64,000 nucleotides of DNA from Achromobacter sp. UMC46 (lineage in GTDB: Bacteria > Pseudomonadota > Gammaproteobacteria > Burkholderiales > Burkholderiaceae_B). Positions within the stretch are counted from its first letter, which is position 1; each line of letters begins with the position of its first letter. A program made the position numbers and the translations under genes. The notes beneath the pieces were generated by a model, which made no database searches, had not been told where the DNA came from, and saw only the letters and a program-made list of their open reading frames with translations. This document shows, in pieces, positions 25,076 through 33,696 of this stretch. The stretch spans positions 124,001-188,000 of the forward strand of contig NZ_LZZS01000036.1 in NCBI RefSeq assembly GCF_014170335.1, given 5' to 3'.

Positions 25076-26173
25076 TTAATGAGGCGGCGGCAGGCCAGCG
25101 GCCGCGAACACGCGAGCCTTGAAATGAACCTCGGGTTCATTGGGCGCCTGCTCCAGCCCCAGCCGCTTTCCCTTGGTCACAATGCCGCTCCAAGAGCCGT
25201 GCCATGGCTTAGCCAATTCCTTGGCGTCCTTGCTTTCCCTCTCGCGGAAGACCCAAAGCCGCCACGATTCGAACCAGTCGGCCGAAAGTCCCTCGTCGCC
25301 GGGCCGGGAACGCATGTAGGCACTGAATGTGGCAGCCATTGCGTCAATCTTTTCCGCAGACCAGTGGGGCCGCTCACGTTGGGTCCAGATTTGCCACCTC
25401 TCGGGCAACGACCAACCGCTGGGTAGCGGCGTAGCAGCCGCGCCACCGAAAGACGCGCCGGTCGATCGCTTTCTGGCCGCCCCGCGGCGCCGGCGTGAGC
25501 CGTAGTCAGCCGCGGCCTGGTGCTTGTGGGTGGGTGAAGTAAAGACAGCCGCCTGCGATCCTTGCGCCGTAGCGACGCCTTGCGCAGACCAGTCGTCTCG
25601 GACACCAGCTTCGGCGATACAACCTAGCGCGTTCGCGAGACAAGGTTCGCGAGTGTCGTCCCAAATTGCTCCAAATTCGGAACAGCGACCTTCATATTCG
25701 GAATCATCTGCCACATGATGTGTGTTGGAATCGCGGGCTGTGACTGTGGTGGGGGCAGAGTTGGCCACTGCGGCGGGCGCCGGACCGTCGGGATGCTCGC
25801 CGGCGGCCGATTCGAACTCAAAGTCTTGTTGCGGTGTGGGCTGGACGGTGATGCCACTGGCAGCGGTACCGGACGCGGCGACGTCGATCAAGGGAACAGC
25901 GTTAGGGCAGAGGCGATAGATGATGCTGCTACGGTTATCGCCGGCACGCCGCCCGGTGTCCTGTATTGCGCCTAGTTCTCGCAATCGTCCAAGGGCTTCG
26001 ATGACCGTCTTGCGATTCAGATGGGTCACCTTGGCCAGGTATTCAATGGACGCAAACACCGTCCACTGGTCAGCGTCGTAGCGTACGAGCTGGGCCAGAT
26101 TCAGCAACACGAGCTTGGATGAGGATTTTTGGACGTCGGCCAATCTGGCCCATTTCGATGCTTCGACGCTCAT
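25076..26173 (-). CDS. Replication-initiator-like protein (winged helix plus DnaT/phage-O-like C-terminus)
   Basis: The 365-residue protein has an N-terminal winged-helix region (residues about 10-85: LVLLNLAQLVRYDADQWTVF, then TVIEALGRLRELGAI), a low-complexity middle and a C-terminal segment WSLPERWQIWTQRERPHWS ... LSADWFESWRLWVFRER. The last part resembles the helicase-loader-like end of phage O and DnaT proteins. The gene ends against an iteron array and DnaA box, so a role in starting replication is likely. ATG 26173 follows AAGGGGCGACC; the TTG at 26188 is not needed. It has no match to RepA/TrfA-type initiators that I recognise. Confidence 0.65.
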   Translation of the reverse strand: MSVEASKWARLADVQKSSSKLVLLNLAQLVRYDADQWTVFASIEYLAKVTHLNRKTVIEALGRLRELGAIQDTGRRAGDNRSSIIYRLCPNAVPLIDVAASGTAASGITVQPTPQQDFEFESAAGEHPDGPAPAAVANSAPTTVTARDSNTHHVADDSEYEGRCSEFGAIWDDTREPCLANALGCIAEAGVRDDWSAQGVATAQGSQAAVFTSPTHKHQAAADYGSRRRRGAARKRSTGASFGGAAATPLPSGWSLPERWQIWTQRERPHWSAEKIDAMAATFSAYMRSRPGDEGLSADWFESWRLWVFRERESKDAKELAKPWHGSWSGIVTKGKRLGLEQAPNEPEVHFKARVFAAAGLPPPH

Positions 26174-26237
26174 GGTCGCCCCTTGCAATGCCGCATGTTT
26201 TCACCGGGTAAAGGAAATTGCCTGTGCAGCCTGGCCA

Positions 26238-26507
26238 TTACGAATCGGCCTCCAACGACTCAGCGATAGAGCGGCGTGCTTTTAGGGGCAAGCCGTGCGT
26301 TTCGTAGAATTCCCGACGCGCTTGCAGCCAGGCCTTGTATGGCCACGCACGACGCTCGCCCCAAGGGTAGGCAGCGCGAATGGCCAGGTGGATTTCTTCG
26401 GTCGAATTTCCAGCCAGTTGGCAGCGGTCGTAGACGCTTTTCATAATCTTGTAGGCAGCGAGCACGCGAGCCTCGCGTGCACCGCTCTTTGAGGGCGCTT
26501 GGTTCAT
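26238..26507 (-). CDS. Hypothetical protein
   Basis: This 89-residue basic, helical protein contains YPWGERRAWPYKAWLQARREFYETHG. The start is uncertain: ATG 26507 or ATG 26549, neither with a good ribosome site. It lies between the rep-like gene and the virB11 end of the secretion operon. A regulatory role is possible but not shown. Confidence 0.5.
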   Translation of the reverse strand: MNQAPSKSGAREARVLAAYKIMKSVYDRCQLAGNSTEEIHLAIRAAYPWGERRAWPYKAWLQARREFYETHGLPLKARRSIAESLEADS

Positions 26508-26614
26508 TTGGGTTTTCTTTGAGTGGGTTCGAAGACGGACCAACTGCATCTCGGCGTGGCCGACGTGCTGATGCCGCTCAGGCGTGAGCGGCTATTGCTG
26601 CGGAACGCGAACAG

Positions 26615-26782
26615 CTAGGCTCCGAAGAACTCGGGCGCCGGCTGCGGATAGCCCGCCTTCACCGTTGCAGAGCTTTGCATGGACTGCGTGATTTCCTTCA
26701 CCCAAGCCGACAGGCGCGAAAAATCAGCGTCGAGCTCGGCCCGTTTGAAACGGCGGTCGGGACATTCGAGACAGAAGATCAA
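26615..26782 (-). CDS. Small ORF with non-ATG start downstream of virB11
   Basis: The frame is open from 26833 to a TAG at 26615 and reads like protein (IFCLECPDRRFKRAELDADFSRLSAWVKEI) but has no ATG. TTG at 26782 is the only usual alternative start, giving 55 residues. The open frame continues upstream into the end of the neighbouring gene, so it may be the shifted C-terminal part of that gene. Function unknown. Confidence 0.4.
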   Translation of the reverse strand: MIFCLECPDRRFKRAELDADFSRLSAWVKEITQSMQSSATVKAGYPQPAPEFFGA

Positions 26783-26814
26783 TGGACCGTCCGCATTGAA
26801 GGCGGCGGTTAGGA

Positions 26815-27054
26815 CTAGCTCGAGAGCCGGCCTTCACGCTCAATGGCGTGAATCGCGTCCATCAAGCCGTCCACAAGCTGGCGCATGTCGGCGGCGGTAA
26901 GTGGTGCAGATCCAGTTGGACCGTCAAGGCTTCCATCCCGCTCCATCGACAGAAGGGCCGCTTTGCTTTTGCCGCCTGCATGCCGTAGCCGCAGTACGCC
27001 AGCTATTCCCGCCGGCGCGATAAACGTGACCTTGACGTCGATGGGCTGGGTCAT
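26815..27054 (-). CDS. Small hypothetical protein coupled to virB11
   Basis: The 79-residue protein overlaps the virB11 stop by four bases (ATGA), so it is translated with it. It pairs a strand-rich first half (IDVKVTFIAPAGIAGVLRLRHAGG) with a helical second half. A frame change near its end would join it to the open frame at 26615-26833. No domain is recognised. Confidence 0.55.
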   Translation of the reverse strand: MTQPIDVKVTFIAPAGIAGVLRLRHAGGKSKAALLSMERDGSLDGPTGSAPLTAADMRQLVDGLMDAIHAIEREGRLSS

Positions 27055-28079
27055 AGCATTCGCGCTGGATTGAAATAGACTTCGGTGAGCTTGTACTCGG
27101 AGAAGTACAAGGAGATATCCAGCGTGGAATAGAGGAAGCGCCGAATCGTGTCGATGTCCATCTGATTGCCGGCCGAAGACTGCTTCACCAGCAGCGCGAC
27201 TCGGTCGTAAGTGTCCCAGGCGCTGTTAGCGTGGGTCGTTGTCACAGAGCCGGGATGCCCGGTGTTCAGCGCATTGAGGTAATCCCAGGCTTCCGGCCCC
27301 CGCAGTTCGGACAGGAAGATGCGATCCGGGGAACTACGCATGGCGGCGGCGATGCACTCCGTCGCGGACATACGCCCGGCGCCGGTCCCGTAGATCATGT
27401 GGACCCGATTCGGGTGATTCGGCAGCTGCAGCTCGTGTACGTCCTCGATCGTGATGATCCGTTCGCTTACGGGCACGCATTCGATGAGACTGCGGGCAAA
27501 CGTGGTCTTCCCTGACCCTGTCTTGCCAGACACGATGACATTGCGGCAGCTTTTAATGGCCAGCTTCAGGAAATCGCGCATCTTGCGTTGCGCAAGCAAT
27601 TCCAGAAGCTCTCTGTCGGTTGCTGTGAGAGGCGCCGATTCAGAGACCTCGCCACTGACGTTGATCCAGTTATCGAACGCGCCTTCGTCCGCTAACTCGT
27701 CCAAAGTCTTGACCACCGTGCTGTGCTTGCGGATGTTGATCGACAGCGTACCGTCGATCACCGCCGGCGGCTGGGCGACCTGGCCCCGTTCGCCATCAGG
27801 CAATAGCAGCGACATGATGGGAGTGAAGTTGACATTGTTGAAGCTCGCCATTGTCGAAACGAGCGCCTCCAAGAACCCGAAAGTCAGTTCCGGATCCTCG
27901 TGCAGGTTCCAGCGGCCATGCGAACGGGTGAGAATTATCCCAGGCCGCGGGACCGTAATCTCGCGGATGGCATCGTCCTTCATGTAAGCGGCTACAGGGC
28001 GTAGCATTTGACGCAGAGCGATGTCATTGGCAACGGTATTCACCGACACCGAGCGGGCAGAGTCCTTCATATTGTTCAT
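27051..28079 (-). CDS. virB11: VirB11 secretion ATPase
   Basis: This hexameric traffic ATPase powers pilus assembly and substrate transfer at the inner membrane. The 342-residue protein carries Walker A VSGKTGSGKTTFARS near residue 181, the Asp box IITIEDVHEL, Walker B FLSELRGPEAWDYL near 258 and the His box HPGSVTTTHAN. Start choice is ATG 28079; ATG 28070 and an upstream in-frame start also exist, and none has a clear ribosome site. It is the last conserved gene of the virB operon. Confidence 0.95.
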   Translation of the reverse strand: MNNMKDSARSVSVNTVANDIALRQMLRPVAAYMKDDAIREITVPRPGIILTRSHGRWNLHEDPELTFGFLEALVSTMASFNNVNFTPIMSLLLPDGERGQVAQPPAVIDGTLSINIRKHSTVVKTLDELADEGAFDNWINVSGEVSESAPLTATDRELLELLAQRKMRDFLKLAIKSCRNVIVSGKTGSGKTTFARSLIECVPVSERIITIEDVHELQLPNHPNRVHMIYGTGAGRMSATECIAAAMRSSPDRIFLSELRGPEAWDYLNALNTGHPGSVTTTHANSAWDTYDRVALLVKQSSAGNQMDIDTIRRFLYSTLDISLYFSEYKLTEVYFNPARML

Positions 28080-28168
28080 TCCGATTGAGGTGTGTGCGCC
28101 TGCCCAGCGTATAGCGGGCAAGCAGAGGAGCGCCGGCACACAAGATGCGAGCCGGCGTTGCGAGCGTC

Positions 28169-29335
28169 TTACCGAATGGGGCGCAACGTGTAGACCGAGC
28201 TGAAATCCAGGTCTCGGGCGACGTAAATGCCGATTCGCCCGCCCTGGTTGCGGTACATCGTGGGGGGGATATTTATAGAGTTGTCCAGTACCGTGCTGAC
28301 GGCATCTTGCGCCGCATCACTCGTCGAGTTGAAACTCACCGAGCCCCCGCTGTTGTTGCCCCCTCGAGATGATGCCCAGGATCCGAAGTCGCCGATCAGG
28401 CTCACGAGAATCGCACCGCCGAACCGTTCTGCGAAATGCGTGTCGATGTGCCCGTCCAGGCCCGCTTCACCCAATGATCCGGTGCCTGGCGAATCGAGAT
28501 GAATAATCACCCCGTTGCGAGTCTCCATGCGAGACCAGACCACGCCAATGCGGGGTTGACCTTGTGCCAGCACTCCCTGCTGATACCCGACGAACTTGGT
28601 TCCCGGGTCGACCAGCTCCACGCGGCCACTGGCGGATCGGACACCCTGCGGCGTGTAGCAGGTGATCATTCCCGCTTGTGCGCTGACGAGCTTTGTGTCC
28701 TGAATGCAATCAATCATTGCCCCTTGGGTTATGAGAAAGTCAAGATTGCCGAGCGTGCCGGCGCGTGCCGCTGTTAGCTTCATCGGTTTGAGCCGATCCG
28801 ACATGGGACCACTGTCCGACTCGCGGGCTGCAGGCTTTGAAGTCTCGCGCGTCTGTCCATCGTTGCGGTCGTCCTGAGTCTCTTGCAGTCCACTGGACAG
28901 CCGACGTTGCGTGACAGGGTCGGCGACGACCTGCTTGACGACTTCGCCAAGTTGAAAGCTCTTGTCGAGCGGCGGTAACCCCTCGGAAGGCGCTGTCGGT
29001 GCTGGTGGCAGGGATGGTTGTACAGGAGGGGGTGGGGGTTCCGATCTGAGCTTGAGCTCTGGAAGATTGTTCTCAATCTTCGGCTGCAGCCCCGAGGGCG
29101 TTTCAGGGTCGTTCCCTCCGTTCATAATCAGCGTGCGCCATAGCACTGTGCCAATCACCATCAGAGCCATCAGCGAAACCAAGACGAAGAACGCCTTTGC
29201 GCCGGGGGCTGCTGGCCGTGCCGAACCATGGAGATCCGGTCGGCCGCGTCCTTCGATCTGCGCCTGGTGCTCTTCGATTTCGGCAACCGCGTCGACCATT
29301 TTGCCGGGTGAACGCCGGCGCTTGAAGAGCTTCAT
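28169..29335 (-). CDS. virB10: VirB10 channel protein
   Basis: VirB10 spans both membranes and forms part of the outer-membrane core. The 388 residues show a cytoplasmic N-terminus, a membrane helix (AFFVLVSLMALMVIGTVLW, about 50-68), a proline-rich periplasmic linker (PPPPPVQPSLPPAP) and the TrbI/VirB10 beta-barrel domain with LDFLITQGAMIDC and the late GGRIGIYVARDLDFS. Its start overlaps the virB9 stop (ATGA). Confidence 0.95.
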   Translation of the reverse strand: MKLFKRRRSPGKMVDAVAEIEEHQAQIEGRGRPDLHGSARPAAPGAKAFFVLVSLMALMVIGTVLWRTLIMNGGNDPETPSGLQPKIENNLPELKLRSEPPPPPVQPSLPPAPTAPSEGLPPLDKSFQLGEVVKQVVADPVTQRRLSSGLQETQDDRNDGQTRETSKPAARESDSGPMSDRLKPMKLTAARAGTLGNLDFLITQGAMIDCIQDTKLVSAQAGMITCYTPQGVRSASGRVELVDPGTKFVGYQQGVLAQGQPRIGVVWSRMETRNGVIIHLDSPGTGSLGEAGLDGHIDTHFAERFGGAILVSLIGDFGSWASSRGGNNSGGSVSFNSTSDAAQDAVSTVLDNSINIPPTMYRNQGGRIGIYVARDLDFSSVYTLRPIR

Positions 29336-30150
29336 TTGGGAGACTCCTCACGAAGAACGCGCTCGACCGACGGCGATATCGTGCCCGTCGGAAGCGGGCG
29401 GGTGGAGAGCGGCGCTTCGTTATGCACGGCGACGACCTTGTTGCCCAGGCGTAAATGCCAGCGGGACGCCACACGATGCAGCACGATTGTTCGTTCTCCA
29501 TCCATGTGACGATTGGCGATCACCTCCTGGCCATCAGCGTCAACGTAGTAGGCACTCGGAAGGTCTTGGCCAGGAGCGAAGCGCAACCAGGTCTGCGCGC
29601 CATCGTCCCACGCAGCCTCAGGTCCGATGGTCACGTCACCGCTCATCGTGTAACTCTGCCAATTTACGGCCAGATCACCCTTGGCGAGTTTTTGCTGAAT
29701 CTGCTCCTTCTCTTCCTGCTCGGCCGTCTTGGCCAACTCCACCTCGGGATAGCGCATGACGATCCGGTAGACCTCGCCACCTTTGCGCTCCTTCGCGTAG
29801 TTCAGCAAGAAGGAGTAGTTGCGCTTGGTGGTGATGTAAATGAGGTTGGTGTCCGCTTGCTCCACTTTCGGCTTGAGAAGAAGGTGTTTGCCAACCTGCT
29901 GGAAAGCGTAAGCCGCCGAGTCGCCGAAGGCGTGCGTGACGTACTCCTCGTCATCGTTGAGCTGGATCTGGGTGGCCACGCCCAAGGACGTGTTGACTTG
30001 AACAACGTTGGCAGCGTCATAGTCGGTCCACCGGATGCGCTTGTCTTTAGTCGAGGCCTGCGGATGATCAAGGGACCAGGCAGGACCTGCAGCCGCGCAC
30101 AGCGCGACTGTCAGCGCTGCTGCGGCCATAGATTTCAGGCGGACGTTCAT
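29332..30150 (-). CDS. virB9: VirB9 outer-membrane core protein
   Basis: The 272-residue protein has a Sec signal peptide ending near WSLDH (about residue 26), an N-terminal domain with WTDYDAANVVQVNTSLGVATQIQL and NLIYITTKRNYSFLL, and a C-terminal domain with FAPGQDLPSAYYVDADG and HLRLGNKVVAVHNE. These are the TrbG/VirB9 signatures. It overlaps the preceding gene (TAATG), so it is coupled to the KfrB-like gene. Confidence 0.94.
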   Translation of the reverse strand: MNVRLKSMAAAALTVALCAAAGPAWSLDHPQASTKDKRIRWTDYDAANVVQVNTSLGVATQIQLNDDEEYVTHAFGDSAAYAFQQVGKHLLLKPKVEQADTNLIYITTKRNYSFLLNYAKERKGGEVYRIVMRYPEVELAKTAEQEEKEQIQQKLAKGDLAVNWQSYTMSGDVTIGPEAAWDDGAQTWLRFAPGQDLPSAYYVDADGQEVIANRHMDGERTIVLHRVASRWHLRLGNKVVAVHNEAPLSTRPLPTGTISPSVERVLREESPK

Positions 30151-30728
30151 TAGCTGCGTTCCATCCCGTGGTTGTGCTCGTGTGCGTGTTTCGGGGCATG
30201 CTGCCGTTCGAACCCAATTCCTGCTGCCATGCCGTGATCTGCGTCACGGACGAGGCCCACGCCACCAACCGCCTTGAAGGGGTAGCTGATGGCGAGGGAT
30301 TCTTCCTTTCCGGTGATCTCGAACGAACGGTTCAGCGTGCCGCGCGCATGAACGATCAAGTCGCCCGTCTCCTTGTCGCGTTGAATCAAGCAGTTGGGCG
30401 TGGTGCCCACAACCGGCCCCTTGTACTCGCGGCCGTCTTCAGGCTGGCGAATCTGTCGATCCTGTTCGCCGTAGAGTTCGACGGGGCGCCGGGGCTGACG
30501 CATACGCTCTTCAAAGTGCTTGCCAATGCGGTCGGCAGCGACAACGATGGTCGGCAGGCGCAGGTCGGCACTTTTGCTCAGATGGTCCTTCGTAAGTCGA
30601 GCAGCGCCATACAGGTCAGTCTTGGCGTAGCGCTCCAAATCGCGCAGCAACGCGGTGCGCTCCGAGTTGCTCAAGCCGTGGGCGGTTTCCAGGCGGCGAG
30701 CGAGTTCGTTGATTTGTTCTTTCTTCAT
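30150..30728 (-). CDS. KfrB-like domain protein inserted between virB8 and virB9
   Basis: The 192-residue protein is basic and soluble, with a helical first half (LARRLETAHGLSNSERTALL). Its second half, YKGPVVGTTPNCLIQRDKETGDLIVHARGTLN, fits the KfrB pattern of short plasmid domains. It has no counterpart in the standard virB order. The C-terminus is histidine-rich (HAPKHAHEHNHG). It lies five bases after virB8 and overlaps virB9, so it must be made with the channel proteins. Confidence 0.6.
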   Translation of the reverse strand: MKKEQINELARRLETAHGLSNSERTALLRDLERYAKTDLYGAARLTKDHLSKSADLRLPTIVVAADRIGKHFEERMRQPRRPVELYGEQDRQIRQPEDGREYKGPVVGTTPNCLIQRDKETGDLIVHARGTLNRSFEITGKEESLAISYPFKAVGGVGLVRDADHGMAAGIGFERQHAPKHAHEHNHGMERS

Positions 30729-30733
30729 GGTGA

Positions 30734-31429
30734 TTACCTCAGCGTTTCGACGTCGGTCATGTAGGTGGAAACTTGGAAGCCCAGCGGGTTGTCGCGGCCG
30801 GTCTTTTCAGTAATGGGCGTGTTGATGTAGCGGTACGCGAGCGTGGCGATCAGCTGCTCTGGTTCGGCCTTAGTGTTGGACCCAACCAGGCGGCGCGTGA
30901 ACCGCACTGTGGCGGTGTTGTGAGGGCCAAACGTGATGCTGCGAACGCTGGGCACGATGCGCGTGTGTTTGCCGTAGCGCGTGTCAAGCGCTTCGTAGCC
31001 CCTTTTTGGATCGTCCTGAAATCTGGCCGCGTAGACCTGCTGGACTTCGGGTGAGCTGAACAGACCGCATCGGTCGTAGGTGTTTTGAATCGTGTTCCAG
31101 TCGTAGCCTTCGCAGGCGAGTACGTACTGCTGGATGAAGTATCTGGCGATTCGCTCGCCGTAATCGTCCTGGCCGTTACCGAGTTTGGTGACATGCTCGA
31201 TTTCGCCGGTGGTGTCATTTACGCGAACGACGTAGGGGCGCGGCGGCTCGATCATGAAGAAGATGGCGCAGAGCGTCACGATGGAAATGAGCGCGATCAG
31301 GAGTGATACTGAGGCAACACGCCATGCGGTACTTCGTGACGACAGGAGGAATGAAAGCAAGTCGCGCTCGAGCCCGCGATTGCGCTCTAGCTCTTGCCCC
31401 AGCGAGAGCTTGGGGTCATCCATAGACAT
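30734..31429 (-). CDS. virB8: VirB8 inner-membrane scaffold
   Basis: This bitopic protein nucleates assembly of the channel. The 231 residues have a cytoplasmic N-terminus, one membrane helix (SVSLLIALISIVTLCAIFFM, about 41-60) and the periplasmic NTF2-like domain with VVRVNDTTGEIEHVT and late NPLGFQVSTYMTDVE, all typical. ATG 31429 follows AGGAGATCG; the frame is open upstream but that part is not needed. Confidence 0.94.
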   Translation of the reverse strand: MSMDDPKLSLGQELERNRGLERDLLSFLLSSRSTAWRVASVSLLIALISIVTLCAIFFMIEPPRPYVVRVNDTTGEIEHVTKLGNGQDDYGERIARYFIQQYVLACEGYDWNTIQNTYDRCGLFSSPEVQQVYAARFQDDPKRGYEALDTRYGKHTRIVPSVRSITFGPHNTATVRFTRRLVGSNTKAEPEQLIATLAYRYINTPITEKTGRDNPLGFQVSTYMTDVETLR

Positions 31430-31532
31430 AGCGATCTCCTGTTCGGTTAATGGTTTCGAGGCCGACCAGCGCGGACGGCGAGGACGACAAAGGGCGAGCC
31501 GCGACGAGCGCGGCCGCAAGGGCGTTCTTCAT
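31416..31532 (-). CDS. 38-residue ORF in the virB7 position, without a lipobox cysteine
   Basis: ATG 31532 has GGAGA five to six bases upstream. The peptide MKNALAAALVAARPLSSS starts like a signal peptide, and the ORF ends inside the virB8 start region (14-base overlap), exactly where virB7 normally lies. VirB7 is a lipoprotein, but this frame has no cysteine. It could be a decayed or divergent virB7. Confidence 0.35.
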   Translation of the reverse strand: MKNALAAALVAARPLSSSPSALVGLETINRTGDRYVYG

Positions 31533-31591
31533 GGGTTCTCCGAAGAGATGGATGGGGGGATTTAGATCAGAGGGTCTTGGCTAGCGCCAAG

Positions 31592-31624
31592 CAAAAAAGA
31601 GAAAGGCACAGCGAACGCTGTGCC
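31592..31624 (-). terminator. Intrinsic terminator inside the secretion gene cluster
   Basis: Read leftwards, GGCACAGC-GTTC-GCTGTGCC is an 8-bp stem followed by TTTCTCTTTTTT. It lies between the gene at 31686 and the virB8 region, so it should lower transcription of virB8-virB11 unless read through or served by another promoter. Confidence 0.75.
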
Positions 31625-31685
31625 CTAGTTGTTAGCGTTTCAGCCCACTGCAGGGCGAAACATCATCAGAAAGCCAAGAGGGGAA

Positions 31686-31991
31686 CTACCAACTTTTGTA
31701 TCTCTGTTCCCAGTCAGCACGTGCAGCGTTGTCCGCATCCCGACGCCGGCGTTCGTTATCACGCCCACCCCGAGACACCGCCGAAGTCGAGATGATTAGA
31801 CTGGGCCATTTAAAGCAGAGATACCAGAGAGGCTTCAGCAACCACGTCCAGGTGGCACGAACTACGCTGATCCACTGAAATGCAGATATCGGAGCTTCGC
31901 CTGCTTCAGGAACGGACGGCTGCAAAGGCACGTTCGGATTAACCAACGGGCTTTGTGAAAGTCGCTTTCCCAATGGAGTGATCGGGTCCAT
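31686..31991 (-). CDS. Small membrane protein between virB6 and virB8
   Basis: The 101-residue protein has a central hydrophobic stretch (WTWLLKPLWYLCFKWPSLIIST) and a charged C-terminal tail (DNERRRRDADNAARADWEQR). ATG 31991 follows GAGGAAAA. It could be an entry-exclusion or accessory factor, as small membrane proteins near virB6 often are, but there is no sequence proof. A terminator follows it. Confidence 0.6.
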   Translation of the reverse strand: MDPITPLGKRLSQSPLVNPNVPLQPSVPEAGEAPISAFQWISVVRATWTWLLKPLWYLCFKWPSLIISTSAVSRGGRDNERRRRDADNAARADWEQRYKSW

Positions 31992-32054
31992 CTGTTTTCC
32001 TCACAATAATGTCGACATTGGCTTCGGAGCCTTTGTCGGCAGTGGAAATTTATG

Positions 32055-32945
32055 TTAGCCGATCCGACCAAGAAAGGGAACGGATATGCCACCACCTTGC
32101 CCGCCAGTAATCTTCTTAGCGACATCTGATACTTGTTCCAACATGTACTTGGAGCACATCATGAAAAATACCATCGCGGTTAGCATCGAAAAAATGTTTA
32201 TCTGGTCGGCCCCAGCCAGATCCAAAAGGCCCTTCTGCAGCATTCCGAACATCCCCATGATGAACATGAAGACCATCATGAACAATCCGGCGTAGATGGC
32301 GTAATACATCCCTTGGTGGAGCCACGCTTTGAAAAAATCCTTGGTGGGCTCGAACAACAGAGCAAGTATGCATAAGGGCCCCAAAATAACGACAAGGCCC
32401 ATGCCGACCTTGACGGTTATCAGAACGAGCATGCCAACCGCACTCATAATGGCCGAGATGACTGTGATGATGACCGAGACGATCGTGAAGACAAAGGTCT
32501 GGCCCATCTTCTTGAGGCCACTCGGTGCGCGTTCTTGGAGTTTCGTCCCGATTTCGGCCCCCTTGTTCGCCGCCTCGTCCATGATCTGAGATGGGGTTTT
32601 GACCGTGCCAGTAAATAGCTTCGCTATGTCCGTGGGCAGCTCCAACATGGCACCAGCGATCTGCGTTTGATACAGGCCGCCCGTGCCGGCAATTCCAACA
32701 ATGACAGCGATGGATACCAGGCGGCGTACTGCGGCGAAGATCGGAGTCTGGATGGCACCCGACGATATTAGCCAGCCGTACCACACTAGTGCGATCGACA
32801 AGCCGACCGATACGAGGGGCAAAACCTGAGCGGTGATAGACGCGACCATCGGCGTGACCACGCTGGTCAGCATCGTCGTTACCGATTGGTCGATCCAATT
32901 CGCAACCCCGCCCAGACTTAGAAGCGAAACTGCGGTCGTGGTCAT
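32055..32945 (-). CDS. virB6: VirB6 polytopic channel protein
   Basis: The 296-residue protein has at least five membrane helices, including VGMGLVVILGPLCILALLF and the MKxM-like C-terminal part (TAMVFFMMCSKYMLEQV). The central helix/loop layout and the FFKAWLHQGMYYAIYAGLF segment are typical of TrbL/VirB6. It joins virB5 by a one-base overlap (TAATG). Confidence 0.92.
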   Translation of the reverse strand: MTTTAVSLLSLGGVANWIDQSVTTMLTSVVTPMVASITAQVLPLVSVGLSIALVWYGWLISSGAIQTPIFAAVRRLVSIAVIVGIAGTGGLYQTQIAGAMLELPTDIAKLFTGTVKTPSQIMDEAANKGAEIGTKLQERAPSGLKKMGQTFVFTIVSVIITVISAIMSAVGMLVLITVKVGMGLVVILGPLCILALLFEPTKDFFKAWLHQGMYYAIYAGLFMMVFMFIMGMFGMLQKGLLDLAGADQINIFSMLTAMVFFMMCSKYMLEQVSDVAKKITGGQGGGISVPFLGRIG

Positions 32946-33694
32946 TACCGTACTCCCGGCAGGGGGGCCCGAATTGCCTCGATGCTGAATGCGCTGGCGG
33001 CCAGTTTGTCGGCCTGCGCCTCCATGAGCGCTTGCTCTGCTTCCAGTTGGCGCGCAAGCATGTCAGCGCGCGTCTGGTCGACCTGGATATTTGCCTGTTC
33101 TACCAAGAGACGCGCCTGCAGGTCCGCAATTGCCTTTGGGTCCTGGGTCTGGTTGATCTGCTTCTGCAGCTGGTTGATCTGGCCAACCCGCGCAGTCATG
33201 CCCTTCTGCGTTTGCTGCATCAGGGCCTGGCTGCGAATCGCCATCTTCTCGGTACGCGCGTCGAGGTTTCTTTTGTCCTGCTCGTAGTTGCCGGTAAGCG
33301 CCTCCTCGCGCTCGATGCGCTCAGCGATTTCGGAGAGGCCGATTCCCCCACCGTTTGCCGAACGCAGGATATCCCGCGCGTCCGCCGGCAGGGAATCACG
33401 GATGAGCGGGTTGTTGAGGATGTCCCCCAGATTTCGTGTGCCGGTCAGAGCCTCCAGTTGGCGACGCTGGCTTTCCAACTGGTTCTTGAGCACGGTGATC
33501 TGTTCCGCGTACTTGGCCAGCGTCTCGGCGTGCTTGATAGCACGGTCCATGATGCTTGCTGCGTCGACTACTGGAATACCGCTGGCATGTGCCGGCAACG
33601 CAGCGTTAGCCATCATGCTCGCGCATACGAGCACTGCTGCGTGCTTGCGCCAGGCCTGGGATGACAGGCAGCGGGTTTTGAACGATGCAAACAT
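32945..33694 (-). CDS. virB5: VirB5 minor pilin
   Basis: The 249-residue protein has a signal peptide ending near residue 38 (PAHASG) and then long amphipathic helices (DRAIKHAETLAKYAEQITVLKNQLES; MTARVGQINQLQKQINQTQ), as in the VirB5/TraC family that sits at the pilus tip. ATG 33694 has an ideal AAGGAGATAATT before it that overlaps the virB4 stop. Confidence 0.9.
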   Translation of the reverse strand: MFASFKTRCLSSQAWRKHAAVLVCASMMANAALPAHASGIPVVDAASIMDRAIKHAETLAKYAEQITVLKNQLESQRRQLEALTGTRNLGDILNNPLIRDSLPADARDILRSANGGGIGLSEIAERIEREEALTGNYEQDKRNLDARTEKMAIRSQALMQQTQKGMTARVGQINQLQKQINQTQDPKAIADLQARLLVEQANIQVDQTRADMLARQLEAEQALMEAQADKLAASAFSIEAIRAPLPGVR

Positions 33695-33696
33695 AA

